From contig NW_026611614.1 of NCBI RefSeq assembly GCF_028009165.1, positions 558,001-622,000 of the forward strand: a stretch of DNA of 64,000 nucleotides, in the 5' to 3' direction. Made by a program: the position numbers and the translations under genes. Positions 34,201 to 44,781 of the stretch are shown here, in pieces (within the stretch, counting starts at the first letter, position 1; each line of letters begins with the position of its first letter). The stretch comes from Akanthomyces muscarius. Its lineage: Eukaryota > Ascomycota > Sordariomycetes > Hypocreales > Cordycipitaceae. The notes under the pieces were generated by a model. The model saw nothing but the letters and a program-made list of their open reading frames with translations. It made no database searches and had not been told where the DNA came from.

Positions 34201-35913
34201 CGGCGCCTAGTCGATAACTTCGGTGGTTTTGGAGTAGTGTATGGTTCGGGCAGATTTCATAGTTAATGAAGTCCTGGTGGTGGAAAACTTTCTAAAGCGT
34301 ATTAATCCGTTTATTTCATGAGTACAGGTACCTCAAAAAGCTCTGACCAGCGCCGCCCAGCTGACCCTACTTATACGGGAGGGTTGGGGTGTGGGGGGTA
34401 AACATGGGGTGCTCGCTCTACTTGTCTGGTGATGCCATTGTGGATGTTTGCTTATAGAGTGTCGCATTATAAATAGAAACTCGCAGAAAGAACACATGAC
34501 ATTTCTTTTGAGCGAAGGGAGGCGAACCGCCCACACTGAGCCAACCTGAGCCCGCTGGTGCGAGGTGCGGCGCCTGGCCAGGCGGCACCTTTCACTTCCG
34601 AGCCAGAAAACGATCGCTATGCTATGGAGAATGAGGATAGGAAACTTTGCACTACGGGCTGGCTCGATCATAAGGCAGAGTTTAGCACACCCTTTGCTTT
34701 GATAGCGGCGGATGAAAGCCAGTCTAGCTAGGCTGAGTGCAGATAATAGCAAAGTGGATTTACAACTGAGAAGAGGGAAGACAACATAATAGCACCGCGG
34801 CTGCTTGTATTCGTTGCGATAATTAGTGGAAAGTATCCCATTGTATCAGCCAAAACAAGAGAGCAAGCTATATTTAGAAGAACACTAAACCGAATCTTGT
34901 GCTAGCCCTCAGCGACTACTAGGTGAACTCTTTAGAAGCCTATATCGATAACTTTTGAAAGAGAAGTTAGGTTAAGTCAACTGCAAACGCGAAGCAGTAC
35001 ACGTAACCGTACCTGTCGAACGCAGCCGCGGCCACCGCTTGAACAGAGAAGTCAGGGACCAGTCCGATTAGGACATCGTCCACGAGCATCTCGCTGGCCT
35101 TGGTTGCAGGTTCTGGCGGGGTAGGAAAACCACCGGCGACATCGATCCACGAAATGATCCGGCCAAAAGAGAAAGATGAGAAAAGCAATAGATACATAGA
35201 GAGCGGAAATGGAAGCTGAGATTGGTACCTTTCGAGACGTGTACAAGAAGCTACGCTATGACGCAGAGGCATGCAAATCGGAAGAACGTTGCGCGAAAGA
35301 CCCTCAAGGTAGTCATATAGAGTCAATACCATACCATATTAAGAAAATCGTCGAACATGTCAAAACTGAGGCTTAACTTAATGGCCGCTGTACTATCACC
35401 CGCCGATGTTGTCCACAAGCTATACAAAAAGGCGGTTGCTAGGGCATATCACTTGCCTCGGACCCAGAGAAAATTCCATTGACATTCTTCCATGCGTCAA
35501 GATATTTTGCGCATGGTACGTGCCCAGCATTTCCACCATGATTAATAAGCCAACAGTGCGGCACTCTCAGATGCTACATCATATCCGCGGATCGCTATAG
35601 GGAAAGATTTGCCGCGTCAAAATAAGTTAAAATTAAGTCCTGCAACTCTCTGGCTTTGGGGTGCATCGCATTCCATCACGTTGGATGGCACAAAAGACCG
35701 TATGTACTCGTCTCTACGTGTAAGAAGATTGGTAGAAGCTAACCTCCTTTATAGATAGGTTCGAGGAGTCTTCGAGAGGAAGTCATAGCCGCTTGAAGGG
35801 GGCGGCTGATCTTTTACGGGACATGTGAATGCTGATTATCTTCCCCGCCATATCAATAGCAAGGCACGAGAAACTCCTTTTCCATTTGCTTCACTTTGCG
35901 CTACCATGACCTC
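34201..35913. other. No supported gene
   Basis: Short frames only (for example 34333-34752 minus, 34967-35332 minus) without recognisable domains. Confidence 0.4.
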
Positions 35914-36264
35914 CTAGTGCTCTACAGAGTCCTTGACGTACTCTTCAATCTCTGCGCTATGGGCTGTCACCTTTTTAGCTATTCTAGCGTAGTAGTTTCC
36001 TAGATCTTCCGATGTCCACTGGCTCCTGGCAACTAAAACATGGGCATCAGCCAGTCCCTTGTTTAGTGCCGCCTCATTCCCATCCATCGGGAATTTCTGC
36101 AACTGGTAACCATTGATTTTAAGAAACATGTCTGCAGCGAAAACAGCTGTTCGTTTGTTGCCGTCTTGATATGCATGGTCGACAATGGCTTTTTCGGCGA
36201 GAACCCCAGCTAACTGGAATAAATCCGTCTGCCCGTAGTGCTTGTGGTTCATGGATGTCCTCAT
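35914..36264 (-). CDS. Fic/Doc-domain protein (N-terminally short)
   Basis: 116 residues in one exon. The Fic core motif is clear: DHAYQDGNKRTAVFAADMFL, i.e. the H-x-[FY]-x-D-G-N-K-R form typical of Doc-type proteins, preceded by NHKHYGQTDLFQLAGVLAEK and followed by INGYQLQ and an HVLVARSQWTSEDLGNYY helix. Fic/Doc enzymes transfer phosphate or nucleotide groups onto protein targets; Doc itself phosphorylates EF-Tu in bacteria. Fungal copies are widespread but uncharacterised. The first 30-40 residues of the usual fold (the substrate-flap region before NHKHYG) are not in this frame. The same frame stays open upstream (LDAARCRGASPVS) without an ATG, so an upstream exon ending near a TCTCAG acceptor at about 36340 is likely, or the N-terminus is lost. 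Confidence 0.72.
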   Translation of the reverse strand: MRTSMNHKHYGQTDLFQLAGVLAEKAIVDHAYQDGNKRTAVFAADMFLKINGYQLQKFPMDGNEAALNKGLADAHVLVARSQWTSEDLGNYYARIAKKVTAHSAEIEEYVKDSVEH

Positions 36265-36806
36265 CGAAACCGGGGAGGCTCCCCTACACCGAGCTGCGTC
36301 GAGGGTGCATTGGCGAGTTACAGCGCTGCTTAGTCGCTGAGACCACTAACTTCAACACTTAGCTTTTCTAGATCTATCTTTGATGAACTGAGTGAGCAGA
36401 GTCAAAAGAACAAAACCTTTTTCTTCTGTACTGAGGCTGTAGCCAAATTGCCAGTGTCGGCCATTAAACCTGAACCGATGAACGCCTTGTTTTTCAATTC
36501 AAAAGAATTCAACATATGAATGATAACGGCATGCGATCGCCCAACTGCTCTCTTTGACTGTTTGAATTATACAGCACTGGTCTTCGCTTGAGGCCCTACT
36601 CTTCGCGCTGGAGAATTGGCCAACCGCCGATGGTGTGGATCATGCCGGCGATTTTTGCCAGCAGCTAAAGTTGGCAAGTTAGACAATCCCGCACCACCAA
36701 TTGGAGCCTTCTAGAGCCAACCAAACAGACATTAGGCCAATCAACATACAGTCCATGCGCCTGGTATTATAGCTTATTGTGGCAACATCGTGTCTTGCAG
36801 CATCAA
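36265..36806. other. Short intergenic region
   Basis: May hold a first exon of the Fic/Doc gene; none could be defined. Otherwise no feature seen. Confidence 0.3.
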
Positions 36807-37862
36807 CTATTCTTTCTTGAGCTGAAACACATATCCTTCATTATAGACAACCTCAATGATTGGCCCTGTACATACTAAGTATTACTGGATTATCGCTGGA
36901 TGCTTGAACTTACCTAAATCGAGTTTTGATATTTGTATATTTTGGTATTTAGGGTTTTGAGCACTCTTGCACTGTGCCCACAGTTCGAATGAAGGCGGCT
37001 GGTTGTGGAAATGAAGGTCTTCACAGTCGTTCGTAAAATTTCCACTATTTATTGTTAATACATTCGTGAAGAAGGGCAAAAGTAGCACTAACTGGTAAGT
37101 AGCTGTCAGCTTAGCGTTTTGAATGCCTATGAAATTGTTTAAATCTCCCTCTGGATTATGCTCGCCGCACCTGCAAGAAAACTTCGATCCCGCGGTAACT
37201 GAGCATGAGTCGCAAACTTCACTGATAAGTCCTGTGCTCTTTGGTCCTGGGGCCGTGCTCGATGCTGAAGTATAAGCTGAAGTCTGCGACATAGACGTTG
37301 AAGCAGGTGTTGAAGCGGGTCTTGGGTAAGACGCTTGACCGAATGATGAAAGCGTCACTGAGCTTGGAATTGATTTTGATTTCGAGTTTGATGTTAACGT
37401 ACTCGCGGGATGTAGTTCATAGGCGGACGTCAAACCAGTAGTAGAGGTAGCCGCGGGATTTTTGGTGGCTGGCGGCATTGCGTCAGACGATATAACAACA
37501 CCCGGGCTAGCTTTGAAAGATGTGCCGGGTCGCGGAATTCGAAGAAACATGGTGACGATGGAAGCGTCACTGAAGGTCGACGACCACGAAACTGAAGCAG
37601 ATAATGCGGCAGTCGGGAGTAGACTCATGAACGGTACGGTGTAGTCCATGCCTGGATGTATCTGTTTCATGTCGGATACCCAAGGATTCCAAGAGCGAAA
37701 CGATGCTTCTACGTTATTTCCATAAACGACTTGAAGCTCTGGAGCACCTTGACTTTCTAGTGGCTGCCAAAGCCCAGTTGTGGTAGGCGAGGCTGTGATC
37801 GCCGGGCAGGCTACTGCCGGAGCGGGAGCACCAAAGATGATGTAAAATCTATGCAGTCGCAT
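36807..37862 (-). CDS. Secreted LysM-like / CVNH-like protein
   Basis: Two exons, 37862-36914 and 36865-36807, with a 48-nt GTAAGT...ACAG intron (36866-36913). The N-terminus (MRLHRFYIIFGAPAPAVA) is a short candidate signal peptide. Residues about 45-75 (YGNNVEASFRSWNPWV) resemble the core of a LysM carbohydrate-binding repeat. A 120-residue Ser/Thr/Pro-rich linker follows, then a CDSC...FSCRCGE cysteine group. The C-terminal part GNFTNDCEDLHFHNQPPSF ... AQCKSA ... DLG matches the first half of a cyanovirin-N homology (CVNH) fold. Splicing adds PIIEVVYNEGYVFQLKKE. Both LysM and CVNH domains bind glycans, so a cell-wall or host-glycan binding role outside the cell is likely. Both matches are partial. 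A TATA-like AATATATAG lies about 30 bases upstream of the ATG. Confidence 0.5.
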
Positions 37863-40061
37863 GGTGTACGATATTTGTGGCGGATCCTAATAATATATAG
37901 AGCGAGGTTATTTGCAGACGCCCACGCGGGTGACAAAAAAAGCGACCGGTCGAGCAAAACTCTCTCGCCGCCACAGCTGATTCAATCAATGAAATAAGCT
38001 ATAAACGGATACTTAACTCACTGACTAATTGTACACGCTTTTTCTTGAATTGTCTCGGCCTAGTAATATTTGTTGCGCTGCTAGCTCCTTGAGAGGATAC
38101 GCGGCGGTCTTTTTTAATCACGGCATCCGTTGACCTTGCCCCGTCAAAGATCTTTATAGTCGATGGACATAAGCTGATTCGCTGAGCTGATAAGCTGATC
38201 ACCGATATGTTTATTCGGTGTTCTTCCAGCGCGTCATGGACGTGGTTTCTGCAGCTAATAAGAAGACTGTGTTGAAAGTTTGTGTTTCTTGACTTGTTAT
38301 AATAGTATAGGGTAGGCTACGGGCCAAAAAGGACATGGCTGTGTTGACGGGCACTTTATGTGGCGGGCCTTTGGATTTTGAGCTCGTGAGTTGGTTCTTA
38401 GCAAAGCCTATATGTTGGTACTAAGTCCGTGGTAGATCTGTAGGAGGCGGATCTTTGGCATCTCTCAGATTATGATAGCTTTTTAAAGCTATGGAATATT
38501 CCTCCTCTTTCTGCTTTCGCCAAACTGCTAAGCTGACTAGCCATTATGAGACGGCACACCAATCTTGCCATTCTGCAAGGACCAAAGGCACTTCCAGTAT
38601 ACCTTTAACAAGAAGAGCCTCCTCCGTCGGGATCGTGACGCCTTCTTTTGCGCATGAACTCAACAAGTTTTCGGGGTCTAGGCCCGGGGGTCTATCCGCT
38701 GGAGTCGCTTCGCGATAAAGCTGGGCGACATGACCGAGATAAATGATGATGATGAAGTTTCTACGCTTCCACGGTCTGGAACCTTCGCAGTATACGAGTA
38801 CCTTCGACCCCGACTTGAGCGAAACGGCCTCCAGTTATAGGACCTATCGAAATTCTTTGTCTGAGATAGACAAAGCTCCGGCGCAAACTCGCTCCCTAAT
38901 AAACACAAGAGCTAGTAACGAAGAACAGAAATACTCTGCCAATCAAGAGGACGGTCCGCTAGATACGACGCATATTTGTCGTGTGAGCGAAAGAAGTCCT
39001 ATGAACTCAGTTGCTATTAGTTGTGGCTTCTTGTAGTGCCAAGTGTGCCAAGGATGAGCTTACCCATTGCTTTGTATTTGAAGAGAGAAGTCATAAAGAC
39101 GTAACGTGTCGGAGGCACTGTATAGACTGCAGCATTGCTGTCAAACAAAGCGCTGGTAGCACGAAGAAAGTGATGGGAGAGAAGAAAGTAGTGGCTAGAT
39201 AGCAGTGATATCGCGAAGAATTACCAATGGAGACTATATTGATTGCTGGAGAAGCGAAAAAGCTCTCATTCAGCCTAGTACTAAAATATTAGTGCACGGC
39301 TTTAGAGCTGTTCGCTCGCAACTGACTCGCTACAATCCCATTATGGCCTGGTGAACATCACTGATCGCGATGGAGAAGTAGGAGACCGGAGTGTCTACTG
39401 TTGCACACCAGGCCCCTGCCATACGTATACGCGTGCTCATAATGCGACGAGCAAGCCCGCGACTCTCGACTTGATAACTGTCAGCCTCCTTTTTCGTATC
39501 CCAGCTTAAGCTAGCGGGGACTGTGCTGCATTTCGAAAATTCAAATAGTCCAGTGCCACAGCTGCGGCCTTGCCCGGGAATCACCAAGCCCAGCTAATCA
39601 ATACATGCAGATCATATACCGCTGTCCTGTGGTCCACGTCTTCCCTTTTTCTCATTTACTAGCACGGTAGAGGGAATCGACCAGATGAAATCCTCTCCGC
39701 AGTGTAAGATAAGAGCATCTAAGAAATCCCTGCCAACTACGTAGAGATAGTGGCTGCTGGTGACATTACACGAGGTGGAGAAGACCGACGGAGAACCCCA
39801 GACACTTAGATTATTGAAGCCCAAATTGCTTACATCCTTGTATCCCCCCCCATCAGCTTTTGGAAAGGCCCCTCGTCCCCATAGAGCCCCATTCCCAGGG
39901 GGCACACAAGGTCCTGGCTTTCAGCCCGGCAGCGCAATGAGAAGCAATTGACCGCGCCTCATTCATAGTTTGTTTAACCTGCTAGACAAATAAAACACAT
40001 CATCCACTTTGGGAAAGTTTTAGGCTACTATTGTTGTGTATATGCTCTACTGAATCTTATT
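37863..40061. other. No supported gene
   Basis: Frames at 38491-39200 (plus) read like eroded coding sequence broken by stops (for instance one frame contains MTEINDDDEVSTLPRSGTFA), but no family could be named. The rest is promoter of the galactose oxidase gene. Confidence 0.35.
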
Positions 40062-40099
40062 TATATAATTCACTTGGTCCCCCCCCCCCCCCCCCCCCC
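40062..40099 (+). promoter_or_regulatory. TATA element and poly-C tract of the galactose oxidase promoter
   Basis: TATATAA at 40062-40068 and, 10 bases on, 21 consecutive C (40079-40099). The ATG follows at 40180. The C run sits between TATA and start and would be transcribed or adjacent to the start site. Length changes here could alter expression. Confidence 0.55.
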
Positions 40100-40179
40100 T
40101 CTCTATGGGCTTTCTACGTAGACCTTTATTCTCATCTCAATTATATTCAAAGAAATTGTTCTTTTGTTCTCAGGTCATA

Positions 40180-42222
40180 ATGCACGCTGTCAACTTGTAT
40201 GCATGGCTTCTCTTTGGACTGAGTGGTTCTCTAAGCCACAGCGCCAGTCCTCGCACACGCGCCGATCCCAGCAAAGAGCATTTCGGACAGAACCCTAATG
40301 CCCATCAGCTCTTTGCCGCACCACCGACCAATGGCCGAGTTATTGATCGTACAGGTTGGACGGTTACGTGCGACAGCTTCGAACCTGGCAATGAGTGCTC
40401 GAAAGCTATTGACGGAGACAACACTACGCTATGGCACACACAATACACTAGCTGGTCACCTCCTCCACCTCACACTATCACACTGGATATGGGCTCTACA
40501 CATAATGTCAATGGCCTCTCAGTCCTACCACGGCAGGACAACAATCGGCATGGCAACATCGCACGGCACGAGATCTCTGTTAGCCCAGATGGCACTGACT
40601 GGGAGGTCGTGGCTGTGGGCAATTGGGCTATGGACGCGCTGACTAAGTATGCCAACTTTGAGACCAGAAAGGTCCGCTATACTCAGGTTAAGGTCTGGAC
40701 TGAAGTTGAGGGTAATCCGTGGACGAGCATTGCAGAGCTCCAAGTTTTTGACGCCGGCGCAGAGCCGACCCAGTATGCTGGTACTGGAAAATGGGGGCTG
40801 ACTATTAATTTTCCAACCGTCCCCGTGGCCGGTATGGTTGACCCTCTGAGTGGAAAGATTATAATTTGGTCTGCATATGCCTACGATAATTACCTAGGCT
40901 CAAGTTTTGACCGAGTCTTCACCTCCGTCTGGGACCCAGCCACTAATGACGTTGAGCCTAAAATTATCGACAATACCGACCACGACATGTTCTGCCCTGG
41001 CATCTCCATTGATGGAACCGGACAGGTTATTGTCACTGGTGGCAACTCCAAGTATAAAACGACTTTCTACGACTTTCCGTCCCAGAATTGGATAGCTGGT
41101 CCCAACATGAGGATTCCTCGTGGCTACCAGTCATCAGCAACCTGCTCGGATGGCCGCGTCTTCACCATTGGTGGCTCATGGAGTGGTGGCGAGATTGAGC
41201 CTAAGAACGGCGAAATCTATGACCCCAAGACTAAGATGTGGACGATGCTCTCCGGCGCCAAGGTGGATAATATGCTGACGCAGGACAGCCAGGGCGTCTA
41301 CCGCTCCGACAACCACGGCTGGCTGTTCGGCTGGAGGAACGGCACTATTTTCCAGGCCGGCCCTAGCACCGCCATGAACTGGTACTACACCAACGATAAT
41401 GGCAACGTGCAGTCGGCCGGCAAGCGCACGCTGAACCGCGGAGACGACCTTGACTCGATGTGCGGCATCGCCGTCATGTATGATGCCACGCAGGGCAAAA
41501 TTCTTGCGGCGGGCGGCTCGCCCTCATACCAGTACAGCAATGCCCACACCGGCGCGTACATCATTACGATTGGGAACGCAGGCGACCAGCCCACCATCCA
41601 GCCTGCGAGCAACGGCCTGTGGTCGGCACGCGCTTATGGAACGGCCACTGTTCTGCCCAACGGCATGACCTTTATCACCGGCGGCCAGAGCTATGCGATC
41701 CCCTTCGAGGACAGCACATCGCAGCTAACGCCTGAGATGTACGACCCAGGTCGCGATAGCTTCTTCCAGCAGGCGCGAAATACGATCCCCCGCAATTACC
41801 ACAGCATCTCTATTCTTATGCCTGATGCACGTGTCTTTAATGCAGGCGGCGGTCTATGCGGCGACTGCAACACGAACCATGTCGATGGCCAAATCTTTAT
41901 CCCCAACTATCTCCTCAACAGCGATGGCTCTCTCGCTACCCGTCCCACTATCACCTCGGCAAGTGTGAGCGGTAGCCGCCTTTTAATTGGTACTGGAGGC
42001 GCTGTAACTTCAGCCGCGCTTATCCGTGTCGGAACGTCCACGCACACCGTCAACACTGATCAGCGTCGCATCCCGATGACGTTGAACCGTCAATCAAACA
42101 CAGAATATACTGCCCAGCTTCCCACAGACCCTGGTATTCTGCTGCCAGGCTACTGGATGCTATTCGTGATGAACAAGAACGGCGTTCCGAGTGTCTCCAA
42201 GACTATCAACCTTTCTCTATAA
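40180..42222 (+). CDS. gaoA: Galactose oxidase (AA5_2 copper radical oxidase)
   Basis: Single exon, 680 residues, the length of the Fusarium enzyme precursor. It oxidises the C6 hydroxyl of galactose and related alcohols to aldehyde, making hydrogen peroxide outside the cell. Order: signal peptide (MHAVNLYAWLLFGLSGSLSHS), propeptide, N-terminal galactose-binding beta-sandwich (about 55-200), seven-bladed Kelch barrel, C-terminal DUF1929 domain. Cofactor and copper residues are present at expected spacing: C272 (HDMFCPGIS) and Y316 (RGYQSSAT) for the thioether-linked radical, stacking W334 (GGSWSGG), Y540-H541 (NYHSIS) and H622 (THTVNTDQRR). The substrate Arg in YRSDNHGWLFGW is kept. The ATG at 40180 was preferred to one at 40105 because it gives the signal peptide. 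No damage; likely active. Confidence 0.96.
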   Translation: MHAVNLYAWLLFGLSGSLSHSASPRTRADPSKEHFGQNPNAHQLFAAPPTNGRVIDRTGWTVTCDSFEPGNECSKAIDGDNTTLWHTQYTSWSPPPPHTITLDMGSTHNVNGLSVLPRQDNNRHGNIARHEISVSPDGTDWEVVAVGNWAMDALTKYANFETRKVRYTQVKVWTEVEGNPWTSIAELQVFDAGAEPTQYAGTGKWGLTINFPTVPVAGMVDPLSGKIIIWSAYAYDNYLGSSFDRVFTSVWDPATNDVEPKIIDNTDHDMFCPGISIDGTGQVIVTGGNSKYKTTFYDFPSQNWIAGPNMRIPRGYQSSATCSDGRVFTIGGSWSGGEIEPKNGEIYDPKTKMWTMLSGAKVDNMLTQDSQGVYRSDNHGWLFGWRNGTIFQAGPSTAMNWYYTNDNGNVQSAGKRTLNRGDDLDSMCGIAVMYDATQGKILAAGGSPSYQYSNAHTGAYIITIGNAGDQPTIQPASNGLWSARAYGTATVLPNGMTFITGGQSYAIPFEDSTSQLTPEMYDPGRDSFFQQARNTIPRNYHSISILMPDARVFNAGGGLCGDCNTNHVDGQIFIPNYLLNSDGSLATRPTITSASVSGSRLLIGTGGAVTSAALIRVGTSTHTVNTDQRRIPMTLNRQSNTEYTAQLPTDPGILLPGYWMLFVMNKNGVPSVSKTINLSL

Positions 42223-43226
42223 TATTGCTTCGCTTCTTAGACTTACTTTTGAACTGAACTATTATCATAACGGGCGGATATCAGGCGTGTGAGTTTAGGT
42301 GTTGGGTTTTAGCAGGTCAGATGGCCTGAGCACAAACGTACACACCTCACGACAAGACGCCACTTGGAAGCCCTCCATTCATCGAAAATCAAAATGAAAT
42401 CGAAACTTTGCAGACTGACGCTTAAAATGTGACAAAGCGATCATATGCTTCGGAATTGAAAGTCAGATTACTATTTACGAGGCAGTACCAGGGCAGCAGA
42501 CCAGAGTTGTTTATAATTGAACGAGACTGAGGAAACGTTAAGAGTACACAGATAGGTAGGAATACATAGTTTTGAGCAGCTATTTTAGTCGGCCACAAGG
42601 CGGTACTGCAAATGGGTGGTTGGTAGCCTCAATTCCTGTATTTTGAGCTGATTGGCTGACTATGAAGGGGGAAGGACGAGGCCATCTTCTCGTAGGCAAC
42701 CACCATCATGGTGGTGGAAGTGGGTCCCAGAGTGGATGGTGCTCATAACACTGCCCTTGGCCGGCAATAACTCCTTGGGGCTGGTGGGCATCCAACGGTT
42801 GTCAGCCTTATTACGGAATGATACTATTTCGCTCGTGAAGATATTAGCCCCAAACAAATCGAATGTGAATCGAGAGAGAATGCACGAAGAGTAGGTATGG
42901 AGCGTTGGCTGCGCGGCGGAGAACGAACGAAAACGGGCCTGAAGAGGGACCTACCTTGCCCGCTGAGCTTCGACAGTAACCCGCTGGGCTTCGACAGTAC
43001 CCCGCTGGGCTTCGCCAGTACCCCGCTGAGCTTCGCCAAAACCATTATTGCTCATCAGTACCTTGCTGGGGAAAGCCTAGCTGGCCCTATCCTGTACTGC
43101 AATTCGCCCCTGTTTGGAGGCAAGTGAAGCCCTCGGAATTATCTACTGGCTATGGTGTGGAATTTTTGTACGCCTAGCAGGTAGCTTTTTTGCTTCTCGG
43201 AGATTAATCCTTGTTGAAGCCATGGT
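42223..43226. other. No supported gene; minisatellite inside
   Basis: 3' flank of gaoA. A 21-bp tandem repeat lies at 42959-43041 (see separate entry). Confidence 0.4.
42959..43041. repeat. 21-bp minisatellite, four copies
   Basis: Unit CCCGCTG[A/G]GCTTCG[A/C]CAGTA plus one spacer base (A or C), four times in a row, the last degenerate. The period is a multiple of three, so both strands stay open, which explains the short frames here; I do not regard them as genes. Confidence 0.85.
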
Positions 43227-43516
43227 GGTTTGTACCTCGATTTTATCAAGAGCCCGCCCACCCCTACCCCCCCCCCCCTCCGCCACGGCCGGTAGGTAGG
43301 GTTGCAAGACTTGTCATCACACTCAGTATGACTTCTTCTGCCCCCTGTCGGAAGCAGTGACGAGGGGACCCATTTCCGCAGCCCGTGCCCTTATTAGAAA
43401 AGGCACGTCTTTTGCTGTAACTACTGAATAGGATGGCCAAGTTTTAAATTCTTGCTCGTACCTGCCCGGGACACCACAAGCTAACAGGGTGCAACCAAAA
43501 TCGAGGTACAACAAAC
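43227..43516. repeat. Inverted-repeat pair, possible miniature element
   Basis: GGTTTGTACCTCGATTTT at 43227-43244 and AAAATCGAGGTACAACAAAC at 43497-43516 are inverted copies with one 2-base gap. The CCTCGATTT core recurs in the unrelated-looking inverted repeat at 46682-46940. Confidence 0.5.
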
Positions 43517-43563
43517 AGCTGCCTCGCATGGGTGTAAAACTTTCGGCTCGCATCCAGTAGGAT

Positions 43564-43677
43564 TACATGCCACACCCCCAGTTCTCGTCCCACCAACTTG
43601 AACGAGAAATGGGGGTGTGGCACATGTAACTAGCCTGTTGTTGGTGGTACGAGAACTGGGGGTGTGGCACATGTACC
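43564..43677. repeat. Three copies of a 27-30 bp motif, one inverted
   Basis: The motif ACGAGAACTGGGGGTGTGGC plus ACATGTA occurs inverted at 43564-43588 and direct at 43602-43628 and 43648-43677. A fourth, diverged copy is at 55916-55944. The first two copies can form a hairpin. Confidence 0.8.
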
Positions 43678-44171
43678 CTGTTCGTGGCTGACGCAGGCTG
43701 TGAGCTAGCACAGAGCCTTGACGGCGTGAAGAAAGTGAAAACATCTGCGCAAAGAATAATAAATCTCGGATAACAAGGCGCAGAGAAAAAAATGTCCTCC
43801 ACATACATTAGCTAACATCAGATCTAATGCCTTGATGATGCGTGCGCTCCTTTAGTTTTATGCTAAAGCCACTACGCACCACGCGTGTCGTTGCTGAAGG
43901 AAGAGGAGCTTAGAAAGTCTTCACAATCCTACGGTTTGCCTGTATTCGAGTTACCCCATCCACTGACTGGCCCAAAATGAATACCTTGCACAACAAGTCG
44001 TGAATGAGGATTCACCCCTGTTGTATCCGTGCAATAGAAGTGCCAGCCTAGCAAGGGCCCTGGTCAGTCAAGAAGTCGTTTCACACACTATTAAAAGAAG
44101 GCATGCTTTTCACTCCGTCAGGCGAGCGAAAAAGGTGGCGAAGTGAGGCCCCTGGTGAAATTCTTCTAGGA
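43678..44171. other. No supported gene
   Basis: Nothing recognised. Confidence 0.35.
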
Positions 44172-44253
44172 TACAGTAGTTTGAAGGTAATATCGAGCGA
44201 ACTGCCACCAAGTCGCCATACATCAGCGCTCGGAATTACCGGGAGGCACTGTA
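44172..44253. mobile_element. 82-bp palindromic MITE, copy 1
   Basis: Starts TACAGT and ends CACTGTA. The inner arms GGTAATATCGAGCG and CGCTCGGAATTACC flank a loop AACTGCCACCAAGTCGCCAT then ACATCAG. The same element occurs at 55025-55106. Outer CAGTG ends with TA suggest a Tc1/mariner/pogo-mobilised miniature element. Confidence 0.8.
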
Positions 44254-44781
44254 GTACTTCAAATGCTCCTCACAGGCTGATCCATAGACCATAGGATCGT
44301 TATTCCTTGTCATCTAACAGTCTGTGGATTCAAGTTCAAAAATCTGTATCCATTATTCGGCCACTGGGCCGGGCTTCGTCCGCGAAGCTCTTGAAACCTT
44401 TGCGTCTTCCGCCTCACACGGTCAAAGCGCGTTTATTGGTAGCACAATATTTCTTATTGAATCTTGACTTGAATTTGATTTTATCAATTTTTCAGGCCCA
44501 TTAGTCCTCTTCATGCTCATATGGGCGGCGTGGGACACACGTGGTTGACAGTCTGAGCATTTCAGGACGGGCAGAGACGCTGCTTGTCGAATAATCACAC
44601 ACCATCGCACATTTCTACTTACTAGTAAAACCCTCCCCGGCCCACATCTTTTGAGCGATCACACGAAGCGTTTGTCTCTCTCTCTCTCTCTCTTGAAACA
44701 AAACTGTCTTAAGGGCGGCTGTTTCCTTTACCCCATGCCGCCTTGACATGATTTACACTACTGTGCGCATTTGACCCGAAT
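44254..44781. other. Promoter region of the BrlA-like gene
   Basis: Contains a (TC)n run at 44674-44693 about 90 bases before the ATG, as is common in fungal leaders. Confidence 0.4.

Noticed and set aside
42824..43127. Short frames over the 21-bp minisatellite
   Set aside because: Open only because the repeat period is a multiple of three.
43481..43808. Frames over the 43.5-43.8 kb repeats (CHTP-rich products)
   Set aside because: The products simply translate the repeated GTGTGGCACATGTA motif; no independent support.
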